A stretch of 64,000 nucleotides of DNA from Synanceia verrucosa (lineage: Eukaryota; Chordata; Actinopteri; Perciformes; Synanceiidae), in contig CM056565.1 of the NCBI GenBank assembly GCA_029721515.1, positions 2,954,242 through 3,018,241 of the forward strand, in the 5' to 3' direction. Within the stretch, counting starts at the first letter, position 1, and each line of letters begins with the position of its first letter. Under the pieces are notes generated by a model that saw nothing but the letters and a program-made list of their open reading frames with translations, ran no database searches and had not been told where the DNA came from. Positions 12,010 through 23,600 of the stretch are shown piece after piece. The translations under genes and the position numbers were made by a program.

Positions 12010-12329
12010 GCAAAGGAGCTGCTTGTTATTTTCTAGTGCACAAATAGTAAAAGTAAATAGTAAAACTTCATAATATTTTTGGAAATGCTCTAACATGTAC
12101 TAAGTCCAAAAATAACAGTTTCATACAAAATTTATGGCAAAAATCCATCTTCAAAGATAGCAGAAGAGGCTTTGTTCAAGTGTTTTGGAAGGCCAGGGAC
12201 ATTTACTTTATCCCACAAGTTTAATAAATGAATTTTTATGGAGCTCCTGTCAGCCTCAGAGCTGGTTCACAGTGATCACCATAAACATGCAATCATTTGT
12301 GCACTAGAAAACAACGAGCAGCTCATTTG
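12010..12329. repeat. MITE-like inverted repeat, ~30-bp arms
   Basis: The left arm at 12016-12045 (TGCTTGTTATTTTCTAGTGC in its core) and the right arm at 12295-12324 (GCACTAGAAAACAACGAGCA in its core) are inverted copies with about three mismatches over 30 bp. Some similarity continues outward (CAAAG / CATTTG). The roughly 250-bp loop is AT-rich and non-coding. No TSD was identified. Confidence 0.65.
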
Positions 12330-13449
12330 ACCAGGAATTAGCAAGAGGCAGCTGACTGGACTGCTGGATGCTACTTGCGGCAAATGACAGTATCCAAATT
12401 GGATGAAACGCCGGGATCACCCGATTTTTCCATTGTCCATTTGTCTCAAAAAATTGGAAATCAGAAAAACAAGTCATTATCCGTTATTTCATTTTGGTTT
12501 TGAGAATATTGAGAAAAACAGTTTCGTTTCAGTTTTGTTTTGAAAAATCAATGAACAAATGATATACGGATTAACATGGCTCCAAGCAGGCATTGAAAAA
12601 CAACAGTGAACCCATTTAGCTTCAGAGAATATAAAACTTAACATCACTCCTCTTGTCCTTCCTCTAGTCTAATTTAACTTTATCTTACCAGGATAGTCCA
12701 ATTGTTATTGGAAATTTTGTTGCAGAGACAGGAAAACTTAAAAATAGAACTGCATAAAGTAATAAACAGCATAAGACATTTCACATAAAAGCGAAAAGTA
12801 TCAGACTTAAATTCAGTAATTTACATCAACCAGTGATTAACCTGATAAGTATGTTCAGATTGTCCTTACCTCTTTTGTTAAAATGACTTGAACTGACACC
12901 AAAAAGAGGGTACATACATTAAAATTGCTCTCACTGAAGATATACAGAGTATATCCTGCTCCAGCACAGGAGAGCTGCAGATGATTATCATGTAGTCTGG
13001 TTTACAGACATGCTAAGCATTAAATGATTGTGTAAATCAGCTCCTACCAAATCTCCCAGTGGGTCAAGCTCACAAAATAGAGGTCAAAATAAAGCTTTGT
13101 AATTACAACACTGAAATGGTACAAATGAGAATGCACCTATAAGGGAGGGGGGGACTGAATGACCCTGCTTCTCTGTAGTAATTGGCTAATGAATGAGTGA
13201 ACATAAGTAAATTAGTGACTAATATGGTATGCAAAAGACATTGTGAATTAATCACTTTGAGTTTCCTCCTGGATTCATGTTGTTCTGTCATATCAGTGTG
13301 AATCACAAAAACACACAAAGAGCAGACAAAGAGCATAAATAAAACAAAAGAGTACTTAACACAAATACTTGAGTGAAATATTTTGTATTGCGATTTGATT
13401 CAGCTGGGGGTCTCACAAGGACCTGTGACTAAAAGTGACACCTCAGATA
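12330..13449. other. No gene seen
   Basis: No coding or RNA gene. The GATCACCCGATTTTTCCATT region at 12415-12560 has the feel of a decayed TE terminus, but I could not pair it with another end. Confidence 0.5.
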
Positions 13450-13856
13450 CCCTTTTCCATTAAAATGAACCTGGTGCTAGTTTGGTGCTGGTGTTTAGCT
13501 GGTTCAACTGGCGTTCCTCCTTAGCACCGGTCCTTTTTCTATTGGTAAGGAGTCCAGTCACATCATTATGTCACTGCAAAACGTCAGGACGTCACTGCAT
13601 TTTTGCTTTCACCCAGCAAAGCTTGTGCAGCGCAAAATGGAAAAAGGCTTTGCAAAAAATCCAGAGCTGACAAAACTAACTGTATGGCGTTATATTTGTG
13701 CCACATTCCTGAGCGAACAAAGACAGATTTAAAGTGAACAAATGCATATTTGAGCACAGAAATATATTCTGTGCTTAGTAAATTTATTTTTGCACGTGCC
13801 ACAATCACCGCTGAGTCTCAGTATTGCTCGCTCAAAAGCTGTCTTTGTTCGCTGAG

Positions 13857-13890
<34 letters not shown>

Positions 13891-14331
13891 GCACAACGCC
13901 ATATAACTGTTACTAATCGCTTTGAGCGGTGACTCCATTTGAGAACAGATTGTATCACGGCTGCCAGAGAGACGGAGGTCGTCTATTGCCTGGGTGCATC
14001 TATGATCACAGTACTGGTGGGACAATATTGTTCTGGATTTCAGTGTGCAACAGTTTGTGCAAAACTTCTGTGTGTCCCAGGAGTCCTTTCAATACATTTG
14101 ATTTGTGATAGAACCAGGCAGTATTTACTCTGGTCTTGTTGGTCTCAATAACCCTGCCCCAAGCCCCTGACATAAACGGTGCTTAACTCTGGACCAGCAA
14201 AGACTTGGTGCTTGTCTGGTCCCAGTTTTAAGCACTAGGGGCCGGTGCTTAGGCTTTGGAAACACAAAGAACTGGTGCTAAGTCAGGATCTGGCTCCAAA
14301 CCAGCCCTGAACCACCCCAGTGGAAAAGGGG
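13450..14331. mobile_element. Non-autonomous DNA transposon with TIRs, TA-flanked
   Basis: The left end CCCTTTTCCATT and right end GTGGAAAAGGGG are inverted copies flanked by TA (13448-13449 and 14332-14333). Inward from both ends lie related, opposed blocks rich in TGGTGCT/AGCACC and GGTTC/GAACC (for example AACCTGGTGCTAGTTTGGTG against CAAAGAACTGGTGCTAAGTC). Such 'CTTTTCCACTGG...GGTTC...GGAGCC' ends are common in teleost genomes. No transposase is seen. A further inverted-repeat structure sits inside at 13677-13912. Confidence 0.6.
13677..13912. repeat. Nested inverted repeat with (AT)n
   Basis: AGCGAACAAAGACAG at 13712-13726 is a perfect 15-bp inverted match to CTGTCTTTGTTCGCT at 13839-13853. 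Further out, TAACTGTATGGCGTT pairs imperfectly with AACGCCATATAACTGTTAC. An (AT)n tract of about 30 bp (13858-13887) lies in the outer right arm. It is likely a fold-back insertion inside the surrounding TIR element. Confidence 0.55.
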
Positions 14332-14333
14332 TA

Positions 14334-15133
14334 AGAGACACCTCTGACCAGAGGCCACATATACCATGATACATCTGAAGTCACCTTTTGTCACCTTTTG
14401 TCTTTTGTCTCTCTACAAAATGTCAGAGGAAGAATGATGACATGGCTGTAATTGTTTTCATTTCCAGCAATGACCAAAGGATTCTGTGTTGAGCTCCGCA
14501 GGCAGCCAGTAGGCAACATGACCTTCAGGGAAAGCTGAGGAATGAATATACTTGTTTGGCAGATGCTTGTATCATCCATCTTCTAATGGGGAATCTTATT
14601 ATAATAGGGATAGGCATTGCCTCAGTAGGTAAGGTGCCAATTTATGGGCATGCAATTAATTTTGGATTTGAGAAGAAAGCAATAACCACCCAGGCGTGAA
14701 AGTGGTATGTATGTAGAGGGTGTTTGTTAAAAGAGCGTCTTCAAAGGGACAGACCTGGTTTGGATGCCGAATAAAGGGAAGTATTATTTTACAAACTATA
14801 CATCAAAACATGATTAACTGAAGTGAGGATTTACAGTGAATAATATATTTGTAGAGAGAGAACTTGCTCTAATAAACTAGTAAGCTCAAGGAAAAAGCAC
14901 CTGACATATTACCCTAAACTCCCTGCTCCAATGAAAACAGTATGGATTTTTACCCGCAACATGTTTGACTGTCTTTTCCAGCATGTTGTCATATTTGTTT
15001 GCTGTTTGTTGCTGGGCAAGAAATGTGCAGCAGCTTTATGTGACTTTTTTTTACTGAAAAAGTTAGAAATAGGACTGATGAGAATGGAATTTGCAGTTCA
15101 CATACAACCATAACCCAGTCTCCCAGGAAGTTG

Positions 15134-15135
<2 letters not shown>
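14334..15135. other. No gene seen
   Basis: No recognisable domain. The text around 14605-14640 (GCATTGCCTCAGTAGGTAAGG) vaguely recalls a tRNA A box, but no B box follows. Confidence 0.5.
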
Positions 15136-15170
<35 letters not shown>

Positions 15171-15595
15171 ATTTTATTTATAAAGCACTTTTCATTATAA
15201 AATCTCAGTGTGCTACAAAGTGAAAATAAAACGCAATTAAAGCACTAAAATCAACAAATAGTTACTGTAAAGGTACAAAATGTAAGAAATCTTAAGCAAC
15301 TGGCCGTAAAATCATCCTGGTCAGGGAGGGAGGTCCAGACACGAGGAGCAGCAGAGCAAAAGGCCTGGTCTCCCATGGTGCATAGTTTTGTACGTGTCTA
15401 AAAAGGAGGTTGGTGCTGTGGGACTAGACATAGCGGGTGGATGAGTGAGGAGTAAGGAGATCTTTGAGTCATTCGGGGGTGTTGCCATGGATGCAGAGGT
15501 GGGTGATGAGAGCATTTTTCTATTTGATTCTGGAGGTTATGGGGAGCCAGTGGAGGCTCTGAAGAAGGGGTGTGATGTGCTCCTGTTTCCTTATT
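15136..15595 (-). mobile_element. Non-LTR retrotransposon 3' end with (TTA)n tail
   Basis: Read on the minus strand, the sequence ends AAAGTGCTTTATAAATAAAA TG followed by about eleven TTA units (15136-15169 on the plus strand). This is the form of a LINE or SINE 3' terminus with a short-unit tail. The body (GGTCAGGGAGGGAGGTCCAG, GGAGCCAGTGGAGG, GGGTGTGATGTGCTCC) matches a widespread teleost repeat as I remember it. There is no intact coding sequence. Confidence 0.55.
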
Positions 15596-15834
15596 ATAAC
15601 ACAACATGACACAGAAATTTAGCGTATCATGATTTTGCATTTCAGCCTTTGTTATTTGTACTCAACACAATAAAACAAAACTACCGTAAAATTTTTGGGC
15701 TTAAAATAACTATGAAACAAAATATGTACGTAAAAATGGAAAATACATCATATGTCTGACCAGCTATAGGTTGATATAGTTTATATAGTATAAATTATTT
15801 ACTGTGTATATCATAAGTAACATAGTTTTAGGGT

Positions 15835-16195
15835 GGTGTAGTGGTTAGCACTGTCACCTCACAACAAGAAGGTAGTGATTTCAATTCCAGTGTCTGTGTG
15901 GGTTCTGTCTGGGTACTCCGGCAGGGTACACCCTAGACAAGTCTCCAGTTCATCACAGGACACACAGAGACAGACAACCACTCACACTCACATTCACACC
16001 TACGGTCAATTTAAATTAACCAATTGATCTAGTCCCCATACATGTTTTTGGATGGTGGGAGGAAGCCGGAGTACCAGAGAGAACCCACGCAGACATGAGG
16101 AGAACATGTAAACTCCACACAGAAAGGCCCCGGACCGGGAATCAAACCCCTTACCTTCTTGCTGTGAGGCGACAGTGCTAACCACTAGCCGTGCA
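15835..16195 (-). mobile_element. Fold-back SINE-like repeat with tRNA-like heads
   Basis: On the minus strand the right end reads GGCTAGTGGTTAGCACTGTC, then GCCTCACAGCAAGAAGGT and GGTTTGATTCCC, which resemble a tRNA A box and a B box (GGTTCGANTCC). The left end carries the same head inverted (GGTGTAGTGGTTAGCACTGT followed by a CACCTCACAACAAGAAGGT block on the plus strand), so the element folds back on itself. The middle (GGTCAATTTAAATTAACCAA, CATGTTTTTGGATGGTGGGA) is shared with the insertions at 38120-38391 and 47313-47509. Confidence 0.6.
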
Positions 16196-16424
16196 GAAAG
16201 CAGCTAGTGTTTAGCAAACTACTAGTTAAGCATTCAGCCAACAATGATATACATGAATATTTGTTGTCATATTACAGGCCATCAATGTACTGACTTCTTT
16301 CAAGCTCTCTTTTCATCTATACCACATCAAAGAAAATGTGAAATGAACTAAAAGAAAATCTCTCTGTGCCACTTTGAAAGATCACATCTTTGATCACAAT
16401 GAGGATGATATGTAGAAGAACAAC

Positions 16425-16610
16425 TCTTTATTGATCCCACAATGGGGAAGTTCAGTTTTTCATGACTATACACATGGGGAAATGGAGACAGAGGGTGCTG
16501 CCTATGTGCAGGCGAGGTTTATGCCATGCTCAATGGCACATTGGCAGTCCAGCTTTCTAAGCTGGTCTCTACAGGGACTTAAACTGACAACCAGTTCCCA
16601 AACCAAGTCC
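16425..16610 (-). mobile_element. Rex1-like LINE or SINE tail, minus strand
   Basis: CTCTTTATTGATCCCACAAT followed by GGGGAA is the reverse complement of the 'GGGATCAATAAAG' 3' ending common in teleost Rex1/Babar-type retrotransposons. The following 150 bp (ATGGCACATTGGCAGTCCAG and onward) are non-coding. The 5' limit is uncertain. Confidence 0.45.
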
Positions 16611-17140
16611 TGAGGCTGAATTCACCTTTTTGGACCCAAATTTGATCCAGAACACTGGAATTCACTGAGAAGACAGAAATGAATCCAGAATAACAAACAA
16701 CAACTGTTTTTCTGTTCAGAAATGACAAGAAATAACAAAAAAATGCATGGATGGCCACAAAGATATTTTAATGTTAAAGATAACATTTTGATTGAAGAGC
16801 TGGCACATACTGGTGGATTAACCAAGCACCAACCAAGCACCAACCACAGGAGTGTTAATCAGCAATACTGTTAATTTAGGACAGTGGTGGCAAACACCTT
16901 ACACTGGGTGGTGGGATAATAAATTTGTTACACACTGTACATACAATATATTGTTTTTATTAAAGAGCTTGGTTTAAATATAACAACATCATTTTCATTG
17001 AACTAAATGTGTTTTCATTATGTTCTTCAAACTGTCTAAAGTTCATGTGAGACAGCTTCACATGCAGGGCAGCATCCAGGTAATCCCAGTGGTGACTGAC
17101 AGCAGATGACTCTGTACCCTTCATCTACTCAGTGACAAAT
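16611..17140. other. No gene seen
   Basis: No coding or RNA gene. AACCAAGCACC is duplicated in tandem at 16819-16842. Confidence 0.5.
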
Positions 17141-17745
17141 CACCCCCCCATACATTATATGTTCAGAAAAAGGAAGGAAAAGAATCAGACCTCTGTGGCA
17201 GCTACAGGACTGTAAAAACTCTGACCGATCAACTACCATTCGGTCCCAATGGAAAGAACCAATCAGATGCCTTCATGTCTCATCCTCTTCTATCCAGCAC
17301 ACTCCTCCGCAGAGCTTCAGAGGGATTTGAAATATATCATGTTTGCCAACTGAGCTACTTTTGTAGATTGTATTAGCCCGATGCTAACATTAGCTTCTCT
17401 GTGGGTGTCAGCTAGTCATAGGTGCGGCTTGTATTGAAGAGGTTATAGGATTTGACATCTTGAACATATTACACAGTCATAGTCAACAGTGTCTGCATTA
17501 TAAAGATGATAAAATAATGTTGATATATTGGCTTTGAACTGTACATTTTACAACTGTGGTGATGTAACATAACAGCTCTCCTCTCCCTGCTGAATGCTAC
17601 TGTCAGGTGTTCCAGTTTAAGGGGGTGTGGCTTTGGACTGAGCGCTGACAGGAAGGGGGGGTGGAGCTTAGAGGAGGCTGAGAGCAGGTGCCACTTTCAA
17701 ATCTTGCTAGCTTTCTTGCTCTCTCCATGATTGCCAACTATAGCT
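17141..17745. mobile_element. TTAA-type DNA element, right end only clear
   Basis: The right end reads CTCTCCATGATTGCCAACTA, then TAGCT before a TTAA (17746-17749). Its reverse complement (TTAA-AGCTATAGTTGG) has the TTAAAG-type start used by TTAA-targeting elements. The GGTGGAGCTTAGAGGAGGCT block before it is a familiar teleost repeat. I could not find the matching left terminus, so the start is a guess. Confidence 0.4.
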
Positions 17746-17749
17746 TTAA

Positions 17750-18994
17750 GTAAATGTGTTAAAAAAGATGCCACATTTAAGAGAACATGTTTTCTATCAA
17801 TGTTGGCAATTATTTTCATTTAACACAACAACTATGAGTAAATAATAATACATTAACTGAAATTTGTTTTTTAATTTTATACTTAATTAAGGGGGTGTGT
17901 GATTAGAGGAAAAACAATTAATTTGCCCCTTAGGAAAAGCTGTACCATGTCCAGCTATTGCTTCAAAATGTTTTGATATGCCAGCAGATGAGGAATCTTC
18001 ATGTGGGGACGAGGAGCCGACATCCTAAAAAAAGCCCAGGCTTCACATGACAGGAGAGGGACCACCCACTTCGTCCATATAACTGCAACAGCCCTCAGGT
18101 GCTGTGACAGGTATACCTACAGTCTAGCAAGTCATTTCTAGCTAGCTCACTGCACTAGCTCAACTAATTGGACAACTATACTTTAGTGCTGGCTAAACCA
18201 TTACCATGTGAGTGGCATGAGACAGACAGTCCCAAAACGTCTGGACAGAGGAAGCAGGTATAATATGTGTTCAAGTGATTGATGGATTGTGTGATGCTGT
18301 GACTGTACAGTGACAGAGGGATGCTGGTGTAGCGTGGAAGGCGTTACACTCATCTTAGCCAGGGGAAAGCATGATGAGAGGAACACGGACAGGACTTGTG
18401 GTCAAAAGAAATCAAGTGGAAATCAAGTGCTACCTATGGATCAAATAAATAGGTACATCTGACTGTGCAGTAAAATTTTGTAAGATTTAGTGAGTTGTGA
18501 GACAGGCTAAAACAAAACAGCATCACCTTCTATTATATATATCTGGAAAAAAATTACCGTTGATGATGAACAGTTGTTCCCCACAAAGTCATGCTTCCCC
18601 TTTACCAATGTATGCCCAATAAACTGAGCAAAATCAGCATAGAGTTGTGCATCGCTGCACATGGGGAGACATTACATGCATATTCCTAGCTGAGGAAGGA
18701 GCCGAGCCTCTGAGACAATGTGGTCCTAAAACTGATGGTGCTATTTATATCAAAGAGGATAAATGTAACTGTGGACAAATTGCTCGCAAACTCTGAGCAA
18801 AAACACTCAAATATATAGAGTCTGCTTCTGTGCAACAGAAAGCTGGACTGCATGACACATAAGGAGTGTTACTCACTGTTGAAAGTAATAAGTTACAATA
18901 TGAGTTACATTACTTTAATATTACTCTGTAACATCACCTGAGGTACACCACGTAATTGTCAGAAAATGAAATGAAATGAAACCTCATTTGTACA
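17750..18994. other. No gene seen
   Basis: AT-rich, with no recognisable coding domain, RNA gene or transposon terminus. Confidence 0.5.
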
Positions 18995-19330
18995 AATGTT
19001 ATTGTCATAAAAGGAGGACAGACACCAGATAATTTCAAAGTAAAGTCCCTTATTGTAATAGAAAGAGGACAGACACCGGTTCATTTCAAAGTAAAGCTCC
19101 TCATTGTCATAAACGGAGGACAGACACCAGATAATTTCAAAGTAAAGCTCCTTATTGTACTAGAAAGAGGACAGACACCAGATAATTTCAAAGTAAAGCT
19201 CCTTATTGTACTAGAAAGAGGACAGACACCAGATAATTTCAAAGTAAAGCTTCTTATTGTAAAAAAAAAGAGGACAGACACCGAACCATTTCAAAGTAAA
19301 GCTCCTTATGGTAATAAAAGGAGGAAACAC
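18995..19330. repeat. 51-bp minisatellite, ~6.5 units
   Basis: The anchor GAGGACAGACACC recurs at 19014, 19065, 19116, 19167, 19218 and 19270, with a partial unit at 19321. The spacing is 51 bp (52 once, from a longer A run). Each unit continues ATAATTTCAAAGTAAAGCTC then CTTATTGTA. Because 51 is divisible by three, the minus strand stays open over several units and gives a 17-residue repeat (TIRSFTLKLSGVCPLSS). That frame has no flanking gene structure and is probably incidental. Confidence 0.9.
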
Positions 19331-21052
19331 AGTTGCACTGGATAAATATGTACTAAAACACACACACTTTCCCAGTTCATACATTGTGTCTGCTTGTGTG
19401 ATGCAGTGATGACTTCCTGCCATCATGCAAGTGTCCAGAATTTGTTTTTGATAGTGTTTGGAAAATAACACTCTGACACTGAGAAGAGAAGATCCCTTCT
19501 GTTTCTGTAGAAGTCTGTGTTTAAAATATAGCACATGACAGCTGTGTGTGTATCATCAGGAGGCCGACGCAACGTCTGGATGTCAAATTAGGTCAGACGA
19601 ATTCTTGATTCCTGTTATCAAAATTACTTACATGTCATTTTCTCAGGGCTAAATGTTTGGAGCTCCAGCAGCCATTGAAAGTGTCTGTATCTGTCTGTGT
19701 TCATGGAGAAGTTTGTAATTTGGGATATTTGTTAGCTTTAGAGAAATCTCTGTGACTTCTGACAGAGGTTCACGTAAGTATTCTTTGAAAAAGACGACAC
19801 TCAGAATGTGTGCAACCTATGTCAGTATGAGCAAAGGCACTGGATTGTAACATACAGAGTCAGACAGGAGAGGTATCTTCATAATGATCCTAGAACCTAC
19901 AGTACCTCCATGCTTATGGCCCACAAAGTGGCCCAGTACTGTTCCCTTTTTGCTGAATGGAGCTCTGTTTTAGTTAGCAGTGTTTTTCATTATTTTGTCC
20001 ACAGTATTTATATCACTGAGGTTAGGCTGGATGACAAAAACAGCTCTCTGTATGTTATAAATGTGGCAATTGATGCTGTCATGTCTCAGACTGAGCTTCT
20101 TGTTGTCATTTCCTGTTTTATTTTGAAGTCCTACAGTCTTGTATTGTGTCTGGTTTTACGTTCTTTTTTTTCTTTTTGATTGATTGTTTCCACGTGTGAC
20201 TGACGTCCTCATGTAGAAATAGTCTTGTCTCCTTCTGTCCCAGTGCCTCCTTGTTTCCTTGTCATGCCATGTGTCCTCCTGTCCAAGCTAAGACCATCTT
20301 TGTTGAGTATTTTTTGCCTCGTCTTTCATTTGTCACTTGTTGCTCCAGATTTGTGTTTTTACTTTTCTAGAGTTTACCTTTCGTTTGTTTATTATATTTA
20401 GATTCTAGTATTTGATAGATTCCTTCTCATGGGAGACTTTTGTAGTTGTTTTTTGTGTGAGTTTTCTAGTCTACACTCTTTAAGTTTTTCCTCAGATTCA
20501 TAATAGTTTCGTATTCCTTCACCTTAGAGAAGCTTGCCTAGTGTTTTATTCCAACAGTGTTTGGTCTGTTACTTTTTTTCTTATTCTTGGACCTCAAAGA
20601 CCATTTTACTTAGATTCTGATTAGGTCCATCCTTCTTGTGCTTGTGCTTTAGATGCTTCTGCTTGTGGACACTGTGTGCATGTTGCTGTTGAGATATCTC
20701 AAGCTGATCCTAATGGTCGATATGTGAGCAGATATGGACATATTTTAACGGATCCATGCTGAAATATACCTAATTAAATGTCAGTCCATTATTTAGTGTT
20801 CACAGTGGAGTAATCTATTTTGATTTAGACTGCACTATAAATAGAAACCAGCTTTAAGACATCATGCAGCATTTTCAATTCCATGTCAAATAATAAACAA
20901 CATACTTATTTATCGTATTTGCACATACTGTATATGTGTATGAATTGTACATTCATGACAGTGATGAGTAGGAATATGTGTGATTAGTTGGGTATTTAAT
21001 TCCTTTTATTTTCAGAGTTTCATTTGATGTTTTGATTAATAAAGATTGATCT
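19331..21052. other. No gene seen
   Basis: The longest open frame (19808-20179 plus, 123 codons) has no recognisable domain and ends in a hydrophobic, T-rich stretch read from poly-T DNA. 20180-20620 is T-rich on the plus strand and may be decayed retroelement sequence, but nothing diagnostic is visible. Confidence 0.5.
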
Positions 21053-22080
21053 CTTAAGACTTTCCTTTTTGATAGTGCTTATAGTTAGGACTGATCCAAG
21101 GTTGACTCAGGCTGCCTTGGATCAATCCTTAGTTATGCTGCTATAGGTCTAGACTGCCGGGGGACTTTCTCTGACACACTGAGCTTCTCTTCTTCTTCAT
21201 TTGGATGCCTCCATTAAGTCATTTTACTAACTCATCTTCTTCCCCGGAGCCCCTGTGCTCCCAGCTCCCAGGTGTCCGTGAGCTGAGGCTACTTGTTGAG
21301 AAGGAGGTGGTGTCATCCAGGCTTCGTCTGTCCTGATGGTGGTGAGATGGAGAAGAGGCGATACTGCTCAGGTTGTATCTTTTAGGGTAGTGGAGAAGAG
21401 GATGTGTTTCCTCTTCCTCCCTTTAACACATGCTGCAGATTAGTTTTGTGCCTCGTAGTCCCTGTGCGTTCTCATCTCACAGGTATCCATGGATCCAGTC
21501 TACCTGGTGGAGTAGTGGTTGTGCAGACCAGTCAGGCTTCATCTTCTGGTTCTGAGTGACGTGGTGGTGATGAGGTCATCCTGCGGAGGTTTCTCCTGTT
21601 TGGTGTGGTGGAGTGGAAGATGTGCTGCCCAGGCTTCTTCTGGTTGGCGTGGTGGAGAGGATGACATGCTTCTCATCCTTTGCTGATAGCTTGATGATGC
21701 TCTTCATCCCCTTGGACACTCTCATATAATTTTATATATACACACTGTATATTAGCTGTTGTTATATTGAGTTGGACATTTCCATACAATTTTGTATGTT
21801 AGTGTTAATGTGTTTTCATTGTTGTTATTCTGTACACATGGCATCTATTGCATGTCTGTCCATCCTGGAAGAGGGATCCCTCCTCTGTTGCTCTTCCTGA
21901 GGTTTCTTCCGTTTCTTTTTCCCTGTTAAAAGGTTTTTTTTGGGGGAGTTTTTCCTTAGTCGATGCGAGGGTCAAAAGGACAGAGGGTGTCATATCCTGT
22001 ACAGATTGTAAAGCCCAATGAGGCAAATTCATAATTTGTGATATTGGGCTATACAAATAAAGTTGACTTGACTTGACTTG
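21053..22080 (+). mobile_element. L2-clade LINE, 5'-truncated 3' fragment
   Basis: It begins inside the last codons of the RT ORF (CTTAAGACTTTCCTTTTTGA, encoding LKTFLFDSAYS), runs through the whole 3' UTR and ends with ATACAAATAAAGTTGACTTG and a (TTGAC)n tail. It is about 99% identical by eye to 28132-29165; I count four or so substitutions plus one 5-8 base deletion after GAGGGTCA near 21972. 5' truncation and a short-unit 3' tail are hallmarks of target-primed reverse transcription. The high identity implies recent L2 activity. Confidence 0.9.
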
Positions 22081-22532
22081 AATCTGATCTTATCTTAAAC
22101 ATTGATATTCTCACCAGTTGGTGCCATCATTAGAATTTTTATTATTATTAATATTAATATTATTAGATGCACATTTAAATGATATATTGGCATATGCTGT
22201 CTTCCCTGCATAGCTGAAAAAATCCAACATTAATAATAAAATAAGACATTATGTAATAATATATGAAATAAGAATAATATATATAATAAAATAAAAAATG
22301 CACAATAAATGTATATTTTGATTGAGATGCTCATCAGATGAATGTTTGCACTCCATATTTTTGTCAGTGGTTCTTCAGGTCTGCTGACATTTAAAAAATT
22401 AAATTTCAGCAGTAAATATCTGCTTTGCCCTTTGGAACTAATGCAGTAATAAAAAAAACACCAAAAGAAAAGTCTGCTAATCATTAAACAGGCCTATAAT
22501 CGGAATAGAACATGTAGTTTTTGTAATATTTT
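22081..22532. other. No gene; AT-rich
   Basis: Mostly A and T, with a TTATTATTAATATTAATATTATTAG run near 22140-22166. No coding domain. Confidence 0.55.
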
Positions 22533-22667
22533 CCAGTGATGGTTTAACGAAAAAGGCAATGTAATGGAAATCTAGTAAATTTACTAATTTACTAAAAGAC
22601 AAGAGCGCAATCTAGAGGAGTCAAAAATATCACAAGTGCTTCATGAAGCTTCATTTGTCCATCACTA
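22533..22667. mobile_element. Fold-back MITE family, half element (copy C)
   Basis: It ends AAGCTTCATTTGTCCATCAC then TAG, the same terminus as copy A (29846-30032). Internally it shares TCTAGAGGAGTCAAAAATATC and AAATTTACTAATTTACTAAA. The left end, CCAGTGATGGTTTAAC, starts with a second GTGATGG, so the unit may be bounded by short GTGATGG inverted repeats. It is the reverse-complement form of copy B at 41261-41393. Confidence 0.75.
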
Positions 22668-23334
22668 GCACAGCTTGATACACACATTTCGCTGTTTGAA
22701 CACTGTGCATACTGATGTCTCATTGCACATTTCAGCCTCTTGCACTCTATTCTTCTTCACTTGATTCAGGCTGCTACTTTTGGTCACCCTTTTGTGAGAA
22801 TTGCTGCTCCATAGAAGTATTTGTACCACCAGTGGGTGAACTACTGGTCAAGGGCTGTCACCTGCAAATTCCTCCCATAGTTGACATCCCATTCCTTCTT
22901 GGGGCGTTAACAGACACTTAAACCAAACCTGCTGAACTGTAAAGGAATATAAATTAAAGTACAACCCCAACTCAAGCATATTCTCTCCATCTCCTATTTT
23001 TGCTGCGTGTGAATTAATATTCTGGCGAAGAAGCCATTTTCAATTACTGAGAAGGGTTTCTTCTGTAACTAAGTCCAGCTAGATTTAATAAACGTAATGT
23101 CTGCAGTTCATAATGATGCAGATGGAATATTTTGGTCACTGGGCTGCTGCTGACACCTCCATTGCTTACAAATGGATGATAACTAGAATGCGTAAGCAAT
23201 AATGTCTTCTCAAACATTTAGGTTTTGAAAATAAAAAGCTGTGGCTGTATTGCTGTCTTTCTACTAACTACTGTATAACAACATGAAATCCCCTCTTCAA
23301 AGTATCCCCACTATTGCATATATACAGTCACTGT
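22668..23334. other. No gene; possible conserved non-coding block
   Basis: No coding domain. 22990-23115 (TGTGAATTAATATTCTGGCG and AGCTAGATTTAATAAACGTA) is non-repetitive and rich in homeodomain-type TAAT cores. That fits a conserved non-coding element but does not prove one. Confidence 0.45.
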
Positions 23335-23346
23335 GTGTATACCATA

Positions 23347-23395
<49 letters not shown>

Positions 23396-23510
23396 GTATG
23401 TGTATATACGTATATATATATATATATATACATATACACATACGTATACATACGTATATATATATACGTATGTATACGTATATATGTTTGTATATATATG
23501 TATATACATA

Positions 23511-23552
<42 letters not shown>

Positions 23553-23600
23553 TATGTATATATATATATACATATATATACATATATATATACATATGTA
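23335..23600. repeat. (TA)n/(TG)n/(TACG) alternating purine-pyrimidine tract
   Basis: About 265 bp of almost uninterrupted alternating purine-pyrimidine: long TA runs mixed with ATACGTAT, ATACACATACGT and ATGTGTGTGT blocks. Every reading frame is open as Tyr-Ile-type repeats, which are artefacts. The Tc1 copy begins at its right edge. Confidence 0.95.

Noticed and set aside
14605..14660. tRNA-like sequence
   Set aside because: An A-box-like GCCTCAGTAGGTAAGG is present, but no B box or acceptor pairing follows.
19808..20179. 123-codon open frame as a host gene
   Set aside because: No recognisable domain; the C-terminal hydrophobic part is read from T-rich DNA; no splice or promoter features could be tied to it.
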